64,000 bases of DNA from Marsupella aquatica (taxonomy: Eukaryota; Marchantiophyta): positions 30,070,001 through 30,134,000 of the forward strand of contig OZ316891.1 of assembly GCA_973895155.1 (NCBI GenBank), in the 5' to 3' direction. Made by a program: the position numbers and the translations under genes. Under the pieces are notes generated by a model. The model saw only the letters and a list, made by a program, of their open reading frames with translations. It was not told the origin of the DNA and did no database searches. Shown here piece by piece: positions 23,935 through 34,748 of the stretch. Every line of letters begins with the position of its first letter. Within the stretch, counting starts at the first letter, position 1.

Positions 23935-24223
23935 AACGAATGAATACACAAGGAATGAAATTTGCAAGTTGATTCCCAACGACAATTCCTGATGGACCTT
24001 CTATTGTAGACTGTTTGTCAAGACTTAAGACTTGGATAAATTTCGAGTCTTGGATCGGAACTTAACAATATGTCTGCAGGACGCGAATAACTTTCAATAA
24101 TAGACAAACGTAAAATGAGAAGAATGACTAAAGCAACAACCTCCTCTGTATCCTAAGCAGGGAAGCTAGAGAAAGGCAGAGAGAGAGTGATCGATCTGTG
24201 GAGAAGTGATGGGCCCCAGCCCC

Positions 24224-24232
24224 TTAAATAGG
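24224..24232 (-). promoter_or_regulatory. TATA-like core promoter of KFB-B
   Basis: The minus strand reads CCTATTTAA, 290 bp upstream of the KFB-B start, the same sequence and spacing as in unit A. It is retained although the gene is frameshifted. Confidence 0.55.
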
Positions 24233-25680
24233 TAAGTAGCCGAAGATGTTGAAGGGTTACTGATCGATGACAAAAATGAAGCCTCACTGATTAAAGACTA
24301 TGTACCGAAGATTCTCCATTCTATTAATTAGTCCCGGCAAAACGCCTAGTACGTCTTTCATTTTGATATTCACGATTGCGCGGCACGTAGGGCCGGGAAA
24401 GGACTAACCCTCGCATCCAAACATATGCCTTACCACATACACTAGGTTGTCCCGGCCACCTTGCTAGTCTCATGTTAGTAGTCAATCAGATCGACATGAT
24501 TGCAGCCCTTGTGTGCCTCACATCCAAACAACTTGACGTCGCTGGCTTAATTATTAACCGATCGAATCATGAACGGAAGGAAGGAAATGTTGCCGGCTTG
24601 GCTTTCTCGCTGCGCTTCCTTAATTTCCCCTATGTTTCGATCAGCCTACAGATCGAAGGAAGGATGGATGTAATATTGTTTGAATATATAAAGTCAAAAC
24701 CTGAGAGGAGATATTGTCCTGAGTAACTGTATTTTTTACTTTTCATCTAGAATGCATGTTACACTGACTAATGACTGACGAGTTGAGGAAGGACGTTGTC
24801 ATGAATCATGGGATCACTGAAGAATACATGACTGATCGAAGAGTGTACGAAGGAGAGGTGATGAATGACCTGGGATTGCTAGCGAGGGAACCCGATCATT
24901 TGAGACGAACACGGACTGACTTGAGACGTGATGCGTTTATCAATGTATATAAGGCGATAAGTTGACGTCTAGAGCAAGAGCTCTCCAGGCCATTCCTGCA
25001 GACGTCTGGGTATTTAATTGCTTGCTGAGGGTGCTTTCAAGTAGCGGAGTACGTATTTGAAGCTACTACTCTACCCAAGAGCTAGTAGTGCCTTGTATTC
25101 TATCAAAAGGCGATTTGTTTAGACTTTTGTGTTCAATTAATCGCAACGGGTTCAATCGTGAAATAGAGATCAGCACCAAGGAGCAGCCGGTCGGAGATTG
25201 GGATCGAAGCTTCTTAAAAGCGCGCGCAGAAATAGCAATTTGCTTGGTCCCTTCTTTTATAAACGCGAGAAATTAAGGTACATGATTGATCAATATGGAG
25301 AGTCGGAACTCTAGCGAATATATAATACTGGCAAATCTCCTCAAGAATGGTCTCGCCTGCCTTTGAAGTCTAGCAGTATGGAGACAGCATGCACGGCGGA
25401 TCTTCGAGAACGCAGAGAGCGCAAAGACTGGTTTCGTTGTGGAGTGCGGCATCTCTGGAGACTCGTCAGCACCGTTTTTCCAACTTCGTGACTCCCCGAG
25501 GACTCCAGTTGTGACACTAGTGCAATTGAATCTGGGCATCCCAGGTTTTCTTCGTACGTCAATAAGAGGGTAATTCAACCGGATGTCAAAAAGAAGCTAG
25601 TCGTGTTCACAGTGAACAAGAAGTTACCCAACAGGAAAGCCCTGATGTTTGAGCTGACAATGTCCAAGAAGAAATCATCC

Positions 25681-25683
25681 CAT
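25681..25683 (+). repeat. 3-bp target-site duplication, left copy (CAT)
   Basis: CAT ends the left host flank. The same triplet starts the right flank at 50271-50273, and only one CAT is present at the empty site in units A, C and D. Confidence 0.92.
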
Positions 25684-25915
25684 CACAGGAAAACTTTCCT
25701 GCTTTGCACAGATGACTTTTGAGAAATGCACCGTCATCTCATGCACAGAGGTGAAAAGGTAAAATGCACTTAAGAATGGTGTGGAAATTATATTTACACC
25801 GAATCTAAGTGCAGAAATCTCCCATAGTGACTTTGCACCAGTATCGGCTTTTAACTTGTCGAGCTTTACGTGCAAAACCCTGCGGAAGTTAAAACAAAGT
25901 GCAAATCTTGAGAAG
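25684..25915 (+). repeat. Left terminal inverted repeat and subterminal repeat region
   Basis: It starts CACAGGAAAACTTT. The right end, read inward, is CACAGGAAAAGTTT (one mismatch in 14). In the next 230 bp TTTGCAC or GTGCAAA-like motifs occur in both orientations at about 25703, 25726, 25742, 25764, 25808, 25832, 25869 and 25899. In characterised CACTA elements such subterminal repeats bind the TnpA-type protein; here that role is inferred. Confidence 0.85.
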
Positions 25916-27323
25916 GGAGGAGTAGTACGAACGTGACAGAGTTCAATAAGAAAATCGAACTGCATGTGTACATTGACACATGACAGGAATATGACTGAAG
26001 AGATTTCTTGTAATTAAGCTTGGCAAAACTTTGGGACTTTTGAGAGCAGATTAATTCTAATTACTGGAGGCGAGGATGGCAGAGAAACCACGGCCGCCTC
26101 TATAACTTTGTACCTGTACCAATCAACATATCGATAGTCTTTAAAGCAACTGTAAGTTCTTAAAGCTAATTCACATACAGTCTTCCCTTGTCGTTGTCGT
26201 CGAGATTCAGCCATTGTGGTGGATCCTTATCAGGGAAAGTAGCACTCAGATCCATTGGCGAAATTCAGTGGACAGATAAATTCACACAACAGCACCTCTA
26301 GGGTCGCCCGGGTATCACAAAACTTTTGTGGGTGAACCGGCTACATACTCAAGTACGTGGCTGGTTGAGATGTTTGCGCAGGTACTCTGCTTCATCGAAA
26401 GGCCACTGATAGTCAGTAACTTGCTGAAAGAATTGTAAACAGCTGAATTTTACATGATTGAGCATGAACGAAGGCTTGAACTATATACCATGAGATGATC
26501 TAGCAGGTTTCAAAACATACTGAAGCGCTTCCCTCTATTTAATTGCTAATTGCTCTGAAACACATGCAGATTATACAAAGGAGGGATAACTTGTATCCTC
26601 TACAAAGAAAATTCACTGATACAACTACAAGTGACCTTCCTCCAAACTGGTATGATCGAGAAGCCTGAGAACTAAGCATCTAGCGCATAAGAATTTTGCT
26701 TTGCATCACTGGCCTCCTGGTGGGATAGCAAGCCTAATTAAGATTCAGGATAAATAGAATTTACTAACTAGCTACAATGGCACACTTATTCAAAGACTAA
26801 AGCACAACGGTGAGAAACCCCCTGTATTGATCAGGGAGGCATTAAGAAGAAGAGACTGACCTCACATATGTAAGAGATCAACCGCTGTATAATTCATTCG
26901 AAGCAACTCCTTTCTATTTTTCTCATGTTGATATGCTTCTGCTCTGCCGCACTGCAAATTAAGAAGTGTACAGCATCATCTCACGTCATTGTAGAATTAT
27001 TGACATACTATGCAAAGTGAAATTATTTTTCATGTGCTTACCACCTACTAAACTCCTATCAACCTGTGACTCCTTCAATTTCACCACAAAGAACTCAAGA
27101 CAAATTCTTTAAGACAGTAGCTAAAATGGATGTGACCCAGGAAGTAACTCACCTGCCAGTGGCCTCAAATTGATTAGCTTTGTAATATCTGTCATGATCA
27201 GGTATGTGGAGCCTCCTTGGTCTCACAAGCTTGGGTCCTGGCTTCTGAGCAAGAAGTGGATCAAAATCTATTCTGGAATCACTCTATTATTGCAAGAAGA
27301 GTGTGGATATGACCCATGCCTAG
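25916..27323. other. Left arm of the transposon, no recognised gene
   Basis: This lies between the subterminal repeats and the transposase stop codon. A minus-strand ATG frame at 26014-26214 (66 codons, starting MAESRRQRQGKTVCELAL) is open but matches nothing I know; it could be an exon of a small element gene. The rest is AT-rich and presumably includes the transposase 3' UTR. Confidence 0.35.
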
Positions 27324-30047
27324 CTAGCACTCTCCTATCAGATATCTTGATTTATTGTACAAACCAGGTTGTCTAGGGGGAGCTTTTAACTGGTCCCGTT
27401 TCAAAAACAAACTGCTGGTCCAATTTTTTGGTGCTTTCCATCTCATGGTGGTGGACCCTCTCAAATCTATTTTTGAAAACAAGGTAGGGTCCAGAACTGT
27501 CATAATGTTTTGCCACAGCAAAGTAAAAACTTCATCTGGAGAAAATACCTTGAAGAACTCATGCTCACTAACCTCATAAGCACTTGATTGATCAGGAGCT
27601 AGCCAAAGTACTTCTACTTTCCTATCTCTATTTTGCAGTTCAATATTTTCTGCATCATAGTGAACCTTAACGATGTATGCCAAATAGAAATTTGCATGAG
27701 GTCCACTAGCAGTTAGTGAAACAATGACAACATCGTTGCACAAAGGCCATGGAGGGCAACACCCAGGTTTCCCAGGCACTAACAAATGCGTTCGGAGAAC
27801 AGCATCTTGAAACTCAAATGCCACAATTGCTTTTTTACCTCTAGGTTCTTGTTTTGTTGGGTGTGAAATGAATCTATGCCTAAGGCTAAACACTGGAAAG
27901 ACCTTACTTCCAAGGCTTTCACTTGGGTCATCCAGAAGCAAATTCATGTCTGTATTATCTGTTTTGAACAACACTTCCTCACCACCATCCCCTTCTATGG
28001 ACACCTCAGTATAGCAACAGGCCTCAAAAAAAATCTGGTAGTGACTGTCAAATGCATGGATGAAAAAAGATTTAATTCTACATTTCAACAATGGCCTCTC
28101 CTTGTTGCTATTCTCAACCACTGCAAGGTCATTCTTCCTGTAGTGCACTCCATCAACAACAACCCCTCGAATAATCTCAATTCGAGGCCTGAACAGGTAG
28201 TCATTAGTAAGGTTCAGAACATTTTCAGCCACCCAATGTGACCTAAGATGTTGTGAAATCTCTCCATCTGGAAATATATCAACCTCCAAACCTTCGTTTG
28301 GCCCTATGCCAATTCCTTTGGCTACAACCTGTATGCAAGAAGAGTCAAAGCGACCCATATATTGCACCAAGGTCCACAACTGAGTTGCTTTCTCTATACT
28401 AGTCACCATAGACACCTTGTTTTTGTACAATGTGGGACTCAGAAAATCTCCCACTGCAAGTCCAACTATACGTGGATACAAAGAGCACTGTAATATATGC
28501 AACGTTCTCTGGTCCCTGTGGAGTCCATCTTTGTCTTGCTGCAATTGAAAAAAAAATTCTGAAAATTGTTGACGGCAAAAGTATTGTGCAAAACTCATTT
28601 CACTCGATTTACTGTTTGTAGTGATGTTGTTGTATCCACTAACCATACGCTCGAAGCCATAACACCAGAATATATCATGATGGCCATGTCGAACTATGTC
28701 GTCCAAAATTTCACCATTCCCTGGAAAACCAGGCAAGTACTTACATCAATGGCAACTACAACAGTCACAAAGTCTAAAGTAAAAGCTACACATCAGTATT
28801 TAAAAGTTCAAATGGATCATTCAATAATATTTAGTTCAAAATAAATTTATGGTATTATTAACTTTATAGTAGAAACAGTGTTCTTACATACCAGTGACAT
28901 GCTCCACTATTCGCCCAGTTGGGCCATATGCTTCTTCTGTAAGCACTCTCCAAGCAGAAAGATGAAGTCTTGCATTCTGAAGCATATCAATTGTCCATCC
29001 ATGTTTTCTTGAAACAAGAAAAAACATTCTGCTCAAGCGAATGAGAATTGCACCTTCTGCACCAAGGGGAGTGGCAAGAGTGTGCCCCAATTCTTCCAAG
29101 ATAGGAGCCGCACAGTACATTGTGAATAATAAGTGTTCCTCTGCTTTATAATTGGAAAACTTCCATTTTGATCCCATACCTAGTACATTTTTCACGTACA
29201 GAGGAGGACGTGGCCAGCAAGCCCCTAGTCCAATTGGCGGATTGTTAGTTACAATCTGTAAGACCTTCATCAGCTTCTTCACCTCCGCAGCATTACAAGA
29301 TTGTAACAAACTGTCATTATAAGTTTTGAACACCCCAAGTGCCAAGCAATGCATTGGATCATTGACTAAATCAAGTGATATGTCAAATCCATGAGTATCA
29401 TATAAGGACCACATATCTGAATAGTGTGACAAACCACTCTGTCTCTTGTACTCTGTTTTCTGTTCTTCATTGGTAGCTTCTCTCAAGCATTTGCCAAAAT
29501 AATACATGCCTTCTACATCCCTTTTGATTGGTGGGAATCGAACCTGCTTTCTGTTTTGACTGTAAACTACTACTTTTTTCTTTCCTTTATTTGACAGAAT
29601 GCTTTCTGAATACAAGAGATCACGTCTACAGCCATTGTATCCCATCAATAAAGTACCTCCAATCTTACTTTGGGCTGGCCCATCACCAGTCCACAGCATG
29701 GGTATTACTCGAACAATTATGTGCCTGTCCCTATTATTTGGCATGAGTGAAGGCACAGGATAATCTAACTTCACAGGGAAGCCATTGACAAAACTATTTT
29801 GAAAGTCAGCCCACAGGGGTTTCAGAAAAGCTTGTAACAAGTGATGTTCTTTTTTTCTTTGTAATAACTTAGAGGACATAGGAATAAAAAGTAGAGGAAT
29901 AGGCCTTGCAATTTTTGAATCAGGTAATACTCTTTTCCCACCATTCAGGATAGTAATTTCCACTGTCCAGCAATCCTTTTGAACAGTGGTTGCAGCTTGA
30001 AAGCCATCCCAATGTCCCATCACAACTATGTTAAATGGTGAACCCAT
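27324..30047 (-). CDS. tnp2-type (CACTA/EnSpm) transposase, two exons
   Basis: This is the predicted DDE transposase that binds and cuts the element ends. Exon 1 is 30047-28892 and exon 2 is 28720-27324. The 171-bp intron has donor GTATGTAAG and acceptor TTTTCCAG and joins in phase 1, giving 850 codons with no stop. Near the N-terminus is MGHWDGFQ; around residue 227 is NDPMHCLALGVFK, the conserved D-x-MHC block of the tnp2/Transposase_21 family. After the intron, CYGFERMVSGYNN with the following TTNSKSSE resembles the conserved C-terminal block of these transposases. Coding continues upstream of this ATG in frame (for example ...HVCQANAPC...), so the true start and possibly a further exon lie beyond 30047. 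The length is typical of a shorter tnp2. Confidence 0.88.
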
Positions 30048-30306
30048 GAGCTCCGCTTGTGTAACATGGATTCCTTGAGTAGTGCAAGGTGCGTTGGCTT
30101 GACATACGTGTGTGATCGGATCGGTGCAGGATCGATGGGGTATTGTTGACCGAGATCGTTGTGCCGATTGTATGGAGATTATTGTGGGTTTTGGACATGT
30201 GTGGACATGAGTTCCACTTGTATTCCATTCTCTTGTATTTGTGATGTGGCAGTGTGACTATGTCTGGATGTATGTGACAAGCGATGTATGTTGTGTAGCG
30301 AGGAGA

Positions 30307-30575
30307 TTTTAATATTTGTTGTGCCAAGGAGATACGAGGAGGCAAGATGTGGAAGGGGAGACCCCTTAAAACTGAAAAAGGAGGAGGGGTGTTGACCAAG
30401 TTAAGGAGAAGGGGGGATGCACATGGATGGGAGTTGGTGTCTTCCAAAATTTTAATATTTGTTGTGCCAAGGAGATACGAGGATGCAAGATGTGGAAGGG
30501 GAGACCCCTTAAAACTGAAAAAGGAGGAGGGGTGTTGACCAAGTTAAGGAGAAGGGGGGATGCACATGGATGGGA
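30307..30575 (+). repeat. Tandem duplication, 143-bp period
   Basis: The 126-bp copies 30307-30432 and 30450-30575 start TTTTAATATTTGTTGTGCC and end GATGCACATGGATGGGA, with about one base difference. They are separated by a 17-bp spacer (GTTGGTGTCTTCCAAAA). They lie just upstream of the transposase and could contain its promoter. Confidence 0.93.
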
Positions 30576-31987
30576 AGACAGGGAGGGGGAGCTCAATGGA
30601 TGACAAAAGGGGAACAACCTCCTTTACACAATGACATCTTTTATTATCGACTTCTTTTCCAACCTACATCTTGATGGCTGATGATAAGAATTATATAACA
30701 AATGTTGTCAAAAATTTAAATCTCAGCTAAGATTTTCCCTTCAAGTGCTAGCAACGTGCACTTAATGGTCGTTCCTTCTGCTAAGTTTTCAATAAGGGAA
30801 ATGAACAAAAACGTTTTAATTTGCACTTGGGCAATTTCCGCCCCTCTTCATTTGAGTCCTAGTTGGCTGGCCCACTCTCTCGAGTGTTTCAAGGGTGGGA
30901 GAGAGTATCGGTAACTAACTACAAAAAACAGTAAGATAGACAGTAATCAGTGATTTTCCTAAGATGATTTCACTTAAATATGCTGATTTTCCTAAGCTGA
31001 CCTTAGCGGCACTTAACCATAAGTTTTACTCCAGTTAACTTATTTAACCACTTTCTATCTTGGGGGGAGTACTAACAAGTTGTTAACCCTTCTACCCTCT
31101 GTCAACAATGTTATAATGGATAGGGCAATTGTAGAAGAACCCTATGTACACCCTAACCTAAACCACTTGTAGAAGAACCCCATTTAACCCTAAACCTACC
31201 CCTTTCCCCTTAGTTACCACATCAACCAACTTTTGTAATTTTTGGCATCAAACCAATTTTTAGTTTTGGTAGAGCCCAATTGGTAGAAAAATGGCCGGAA
31301 AACTAAAGCTCATGTTACTAAGAAATCCCAACTAGACCCACATACTGGTTCCCCAAATTGCGCAGTTAGAACTACCAAATTCTAAAGAAAAATGAACAAG
31401 TATGTAATGAAGGGTTTAGGGTCCATTTTCAATGCATGAGATCCATGTGCTTTCTCATGTAGAAAGAATGGAGGTTTGGTCATTTAGTACTCATTCTGTA
31501 AGGTTTAGTCTTGGATATGGTTGACATGCATAATTAATTACCTTTGGATGCTCAGGGCTTATCAATTGTGAGTGAATCTTTCCTGAATGAGTCATGTTTT
31601 AAGTTTTTCCATGACAAGGTACCTCAATGCATTGGGACAAGTCATGGTTTGGGTTTTGCCATCATAAAGTATACGGATGCATGTGGGCTAGTTATGGTTT
31701 AAGTTTTGACATCACAAGGGTACCCACACATTTGGGACATGCAAGTCATAATTTAAATTTGTCATTACAAAGTATCCAATATAGGCAACCTAAGAGTAAT
31801 TTTTTAAGGGGTTAAGGGTTGGTCTAAGTTAGTGAAGGTACGTAGAGGCATTACTACATGCCACCAAACTACAGGTCTAGTTCTGCTATATTGGCACACT
31901 CAACAAGTTTGGTTTAAATTTTTCCAATATGGGTTATACTAACCAATGATAGTAAATCAATGAAGGTTACCTTATGACAACACTAAT

Positions 31988-32073
31988 AGTAAACCAATGA
32001 TGTGTATTATTGAAGTTTCTAAATTCTATGAGTAAACCAATGATGTTTATTATTGAAGTTTCTAAATTCTATG
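31988..32073 (+). repeat. Tandem duplication, 43-bp period
   Basis: Positions 31988-32030 and 32031-32073 differ at one base. Both begin AGTAAACCAATGATGT and end AAATTCTATG. This is recent slippage. Confidence 0.93.
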
Positions 32074-32298
32074 AATCGCTTGGAGTCAATTCATTTGATA
32101 GTGTTTGGAAACCCGAAGCATAAGCCCCCCACCCCCTGAAGATGTAATTAACCCCCCACCCTTGACACATAACCCCCTAAACCCCCTTTAGTGACCCCAC
32201 CCCTTTGAGACCTAACGGCCCACCCTTCACTTATAAACCCCCTTTAGTGGTTTCTATTAGTGAAAATTGAAGCTTTGGTTAAAGATTATGGATTTTTA

Positions 32299-32379
32299 GT
32301 GTTTGTAGGTAAGTGTGAACATGAGAGATTTGGCAAACCCCTCTTATTACAAGGGGAACATACAAATCCTCTAAGATTG
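32299..32379 (+). repeat. Left arm of inverted repeat flanking the AT-hook ORF
   Basis: GTGTTTGTAGGT...GATTTGGCAAAC...ATTACAAGG.GAACATACA with following AATCCTCTAAG.TTG is matched by its imperfect reverse complement at 34637-34730. The arms enclose the ORF at 32846-34243. This may be an older nested transposon or fold-back structure within the CACTA element. Confidence 0.7.
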
Positions 32380-32845
32380 TCTTTTTTGGAAGCTCATATG
32401 GTATTGGAGTGATTTTCAAGCTAGTTGTGAGGTCCAAGTGATCCTCAAGTGCCATTGCCTAGCACTTGTAAGGTTGTATGAGGACCCTTCTATATATACC
32501 AATATGCACAACACTATTACATTTGCCACTCCAACAACATTTAATCCCGCATTTAATTTCTGGTCATTGGACCCTAAACTGTCCACTTGCTTCAACATTT
32601 AAAATCTAATGATTGTGCACTCTATTGGCCCCAACCTCAAGTTCATTTGAAAGGTATGGATGAGCACTTTGATTCTATGTTAGTGGTACTCAATAATAAA
32701 TTCATTTGATTGACATCCATGACCACTGATTTCAAACATTGCACATTTTTAATTTAGTCACTGATTTCTTCTCACCCAACTCTTTGCGGTTTTGTATGTG
32801 ATCCCAAGATAAAAATTTTGATGTAAAATTTCTTTTGATTTCAGG

Positions 32846-34243
32846 ATGCCAGAAGCTATAACTTACTATGACATGGCTCGACGAATTGCTACAGCAATTC
32901 CTATTGAGGCAAGTTTTAGGATTATTGTGCATCTGTTCAATTTTGGTAAAGGCTCGTTGAAGTGTTTTGACTTTTGGCAAAGCCATCAACACAATATTGT
33001 GAACATTGATGGCAAAAAAGTTTGTCATCACGGCAAGATGTTGTTGTTTCCAATCATGCATGTGAACGATGACTATTCAATTTGGGTGAAGATTACATTG
33101 AGCTTACATGGGCAAGTTGTTATTGTCAAAGCTATAGAGGCTCAACAACTCAGTAATCCAACCAAACCAAATCCGCCTTATGCTCTGTTATTATTTCAAA
33201 ACATGGATTCATCTGGTCAATCAATTGCTCTTGTGGATCGAAATCGACTTGCATGTGCTGAATTTATCTCCACTCAGTCACACCTTGATCCAAGAAATTT
33301 TCAGATGAAATCTGATGATTGTGATGAGTGGATTGTACGAGGTTATTGTACAATGACTCAATACAAGCAATGGCGCCATTTCATTATTGGAAACACTACA
33401 AAATGGAGTAACCTCTCAAAATCAAGTAACACAAGCATCTTTGCCTTTATGATTGACAATCAGAATTACTTTGAGGGTATTGGCACTTCTCATTGCTCAG
33501 AGATATTGCACATTGCCAGAGAACATCCAGCTACATTAGCACGAGTCATAATGCAATCACACAAACGATTGAGCAAACTTTGTGATGCTGTAAAGACATT
33601 CTATGATAAGGCTTACTCTCAAGAATATCTTCAACATGTTCCTGCCCGAAGTTCTGGTTCAGCTTTTTATGAGTCACCGGCAACATCTTTGTACATCAAC
33701 ACCCGGTTTCATAAAGTCTATGGAAAAACAAATACTGGGGTGCTCATTCCAGTTAAAGTTTATGATAGCATGGTAAGCAAACATCAACTTGATCCATGCT
33801 ACCAATTGTCTACCACAAAGGTAGGCAATCGTCTTGTTCACCTCACACAAAGAAAAAGGGTGAAAGTGTATGCAATCTACATACGCGCCAATCGGGGCAT
33901 AGTTTATACTTGCATTTATCTTCCACATCCATATTCTGACAATCCTGAGATTGTGAAGGGCAATGTCGAGAGACCACTAGTGGTTCCTGATGAAAAAGCA
34001 GTTTGCAAAGGATTTGGCCAAACTAGACGAGCAGAGATTGGTATTGCTTCTTTCATGGATACTAAGCAAATTGAAGAGCAAGAGTGTCATTCTACATATA
34101 GACGTTATCCACTACGTACTGGTGCTGTTGGTCGTCCTCGACTTACCAAACGTTTATATTCAGTTCAAAACATCACTATAAAAAAGGCTTCCAAATCTAT
34201 TAGGCTTGGACAGGTACCCAATGAGTATATTAGAGAGACTTAG
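32846..34243 (+). CDS. Unrecognised 465-aa protein with AT-hook-like motif
   Basis: A long intact frame from ATG 32846 to TAG 34243. TTGATTTCAG immediately precedes the ATG, so a spliced leader exon is possible. I do not recognise the family. The protein is rich in His, Ser and Lys, and has no obvious membrane segment. Near the C-terminus (residues 425-436) is TGAVGRPRLTKR, whose GRPR core resembles an AT-hook, a minor-groove DNA-binding motif. The gene lies inside the transposon, opposite to the transposase and between inverted repeats. By position it could be an accessory DNA-binding (TnpA-like) protein, but that is inference. The lack of stops over 1.4 kb in an otherwise decaying element suggests selection or youth. 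Confidence 0.75.
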   Translation: MPEAITYYDMARRIATAIPIEASFRIIVHLFNFGKGSLKCFDFWQSHQHNIVNIDGKKVCHHGKMLLFPIMHVNDDYSIWVKITLSLHGQVVIVKAIEAQQLSNPTKPNPPYALLLFQNMDSSGQSIALVDRNRLACAEFISTQSHLDPRNFQMKSDDCDEWIVRGYCTMTQYKQWRHFIIGNTTKWSNLSKSSNTSIFAFMIDNQNYFEGIGTSHCSEILHIAREHPATLARVIMQSHKRLSKLCDAVKTFYDKAYSQEYLQHVPARSSGSAFYESPATSLYINTRFHKVYGKTNTGVLIPVKVYDSMVSKHQLDPCYQLSTTKVGNRLVHLTQRKRVKVYAIYIRANRGIVYTCIYLPHPYSDNPEIVKGNVERPLVVPDEKAVCKGFGQTRRAEIGIASFMDTKQIEEQECHSTYRRYPLRTGAVGRPRLTKRLYSVQNITIKKASKSIRLGQVPNEYIRET

Positions 34244-34545
34244 ATTAGATTAATTTGTTTTGCCAAGGAGTTACAAAGTACATGCCCTATCCATTTGCAA
34301 ATTTATGCGTTGTTGTCATAACCAGGTTTCCTTGTCAATTTTCCTTTTGAGGTTTTGGAGGCCTGTCATTTAATACTGCATATAACTCCATGCCAAATGT
34401 ACAAATTAAGGTGCATTGTGAACTGGCTATAAATAGGATAGCCAACATTGTGTATTTTAACTAGCACATGTCAATCTAGCAAATGTACCATTCCTTATAT
34501 ACCCTACTATACAAATTATGGGCACCCCAAGGAAAAACTGCCATA

Positions 34546-34748
34546 TCCCCCTGTGGTAAATCAAATTTATCCTACCTTATCTAGGGCTTTTACCTAGTTT
34601 AATGTTGGTCTTCTGCAATCCTACTTACAACAAAAACAACCTTAGAGGATTTGTATGTTCTCCTTGTAATATTTGTTGTTTGCCAAATCTTGTGTGTTCA
34701 TGTGGGGTTTAACCCTAAACCTACAAACACTAGAACTGCCTATAATTT
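34546..34748 (+). repeat. 203-bp target-site duplication of the LINE, left copy
   Basis: It begins TCCCCCTGTGGTAAATC and ends ACTGCCTATAATTT. It is identical to 38482-38684 except for one base (ATTTGTTGTTTG here, ATTTGCTGTTTG there). The two copies exactly flank the LINE body, so this is a target-site duplication rather than an independent repeat. Confidence 0.93.
34637..34730 (-). repeat. Right arm of inverted repeat flanking the AT-hook ORF
   Basis: This is the imperfect reverse complement of 32299-32379. Because it lies inside the LINE target-site duplication, a second copy of this arm is present at 38573-38666. Confidence 0.7.

Larger units (their letters stand above)
21761..25683. repeat. 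KFB repeat unit B, left part
   Basis: This part is homologous to units A, C and D from the left flank through the KFB gene and into the conserved ORF region, then is cut at 25683 by the large transposon. The remainder of the unit resumes at 50274 on the other side. Between 25295 and 25367 the plus-strand ORF start is kept, but a short deletion brings an early stop (AATGGTCTCGCCTGCCTTTGA), so this copy of the ORF is dead. Confidence 0.88.
30048..32298. other. Transposon interior, non-coding
   Basis: This includes the probable 5' end of the transposase gene (the frame is open upstream of 30047 for at least 30 codons), the 143-bp tandem duplication and the 43-bp duplication listed separately, and C-rich runs of the type AACCCCCTAAACCCCC near 32120-32235. 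No further gene was recognised. Confidence 0.45.

Noticed and set aside
31080-32240. Telomere-like words (CCCTAAA, AACCCCCTAAACCCCC)
   Set aside because: They are isolated and degenerate, not a tandem CCCTAAA array; not an interstitial telomere.
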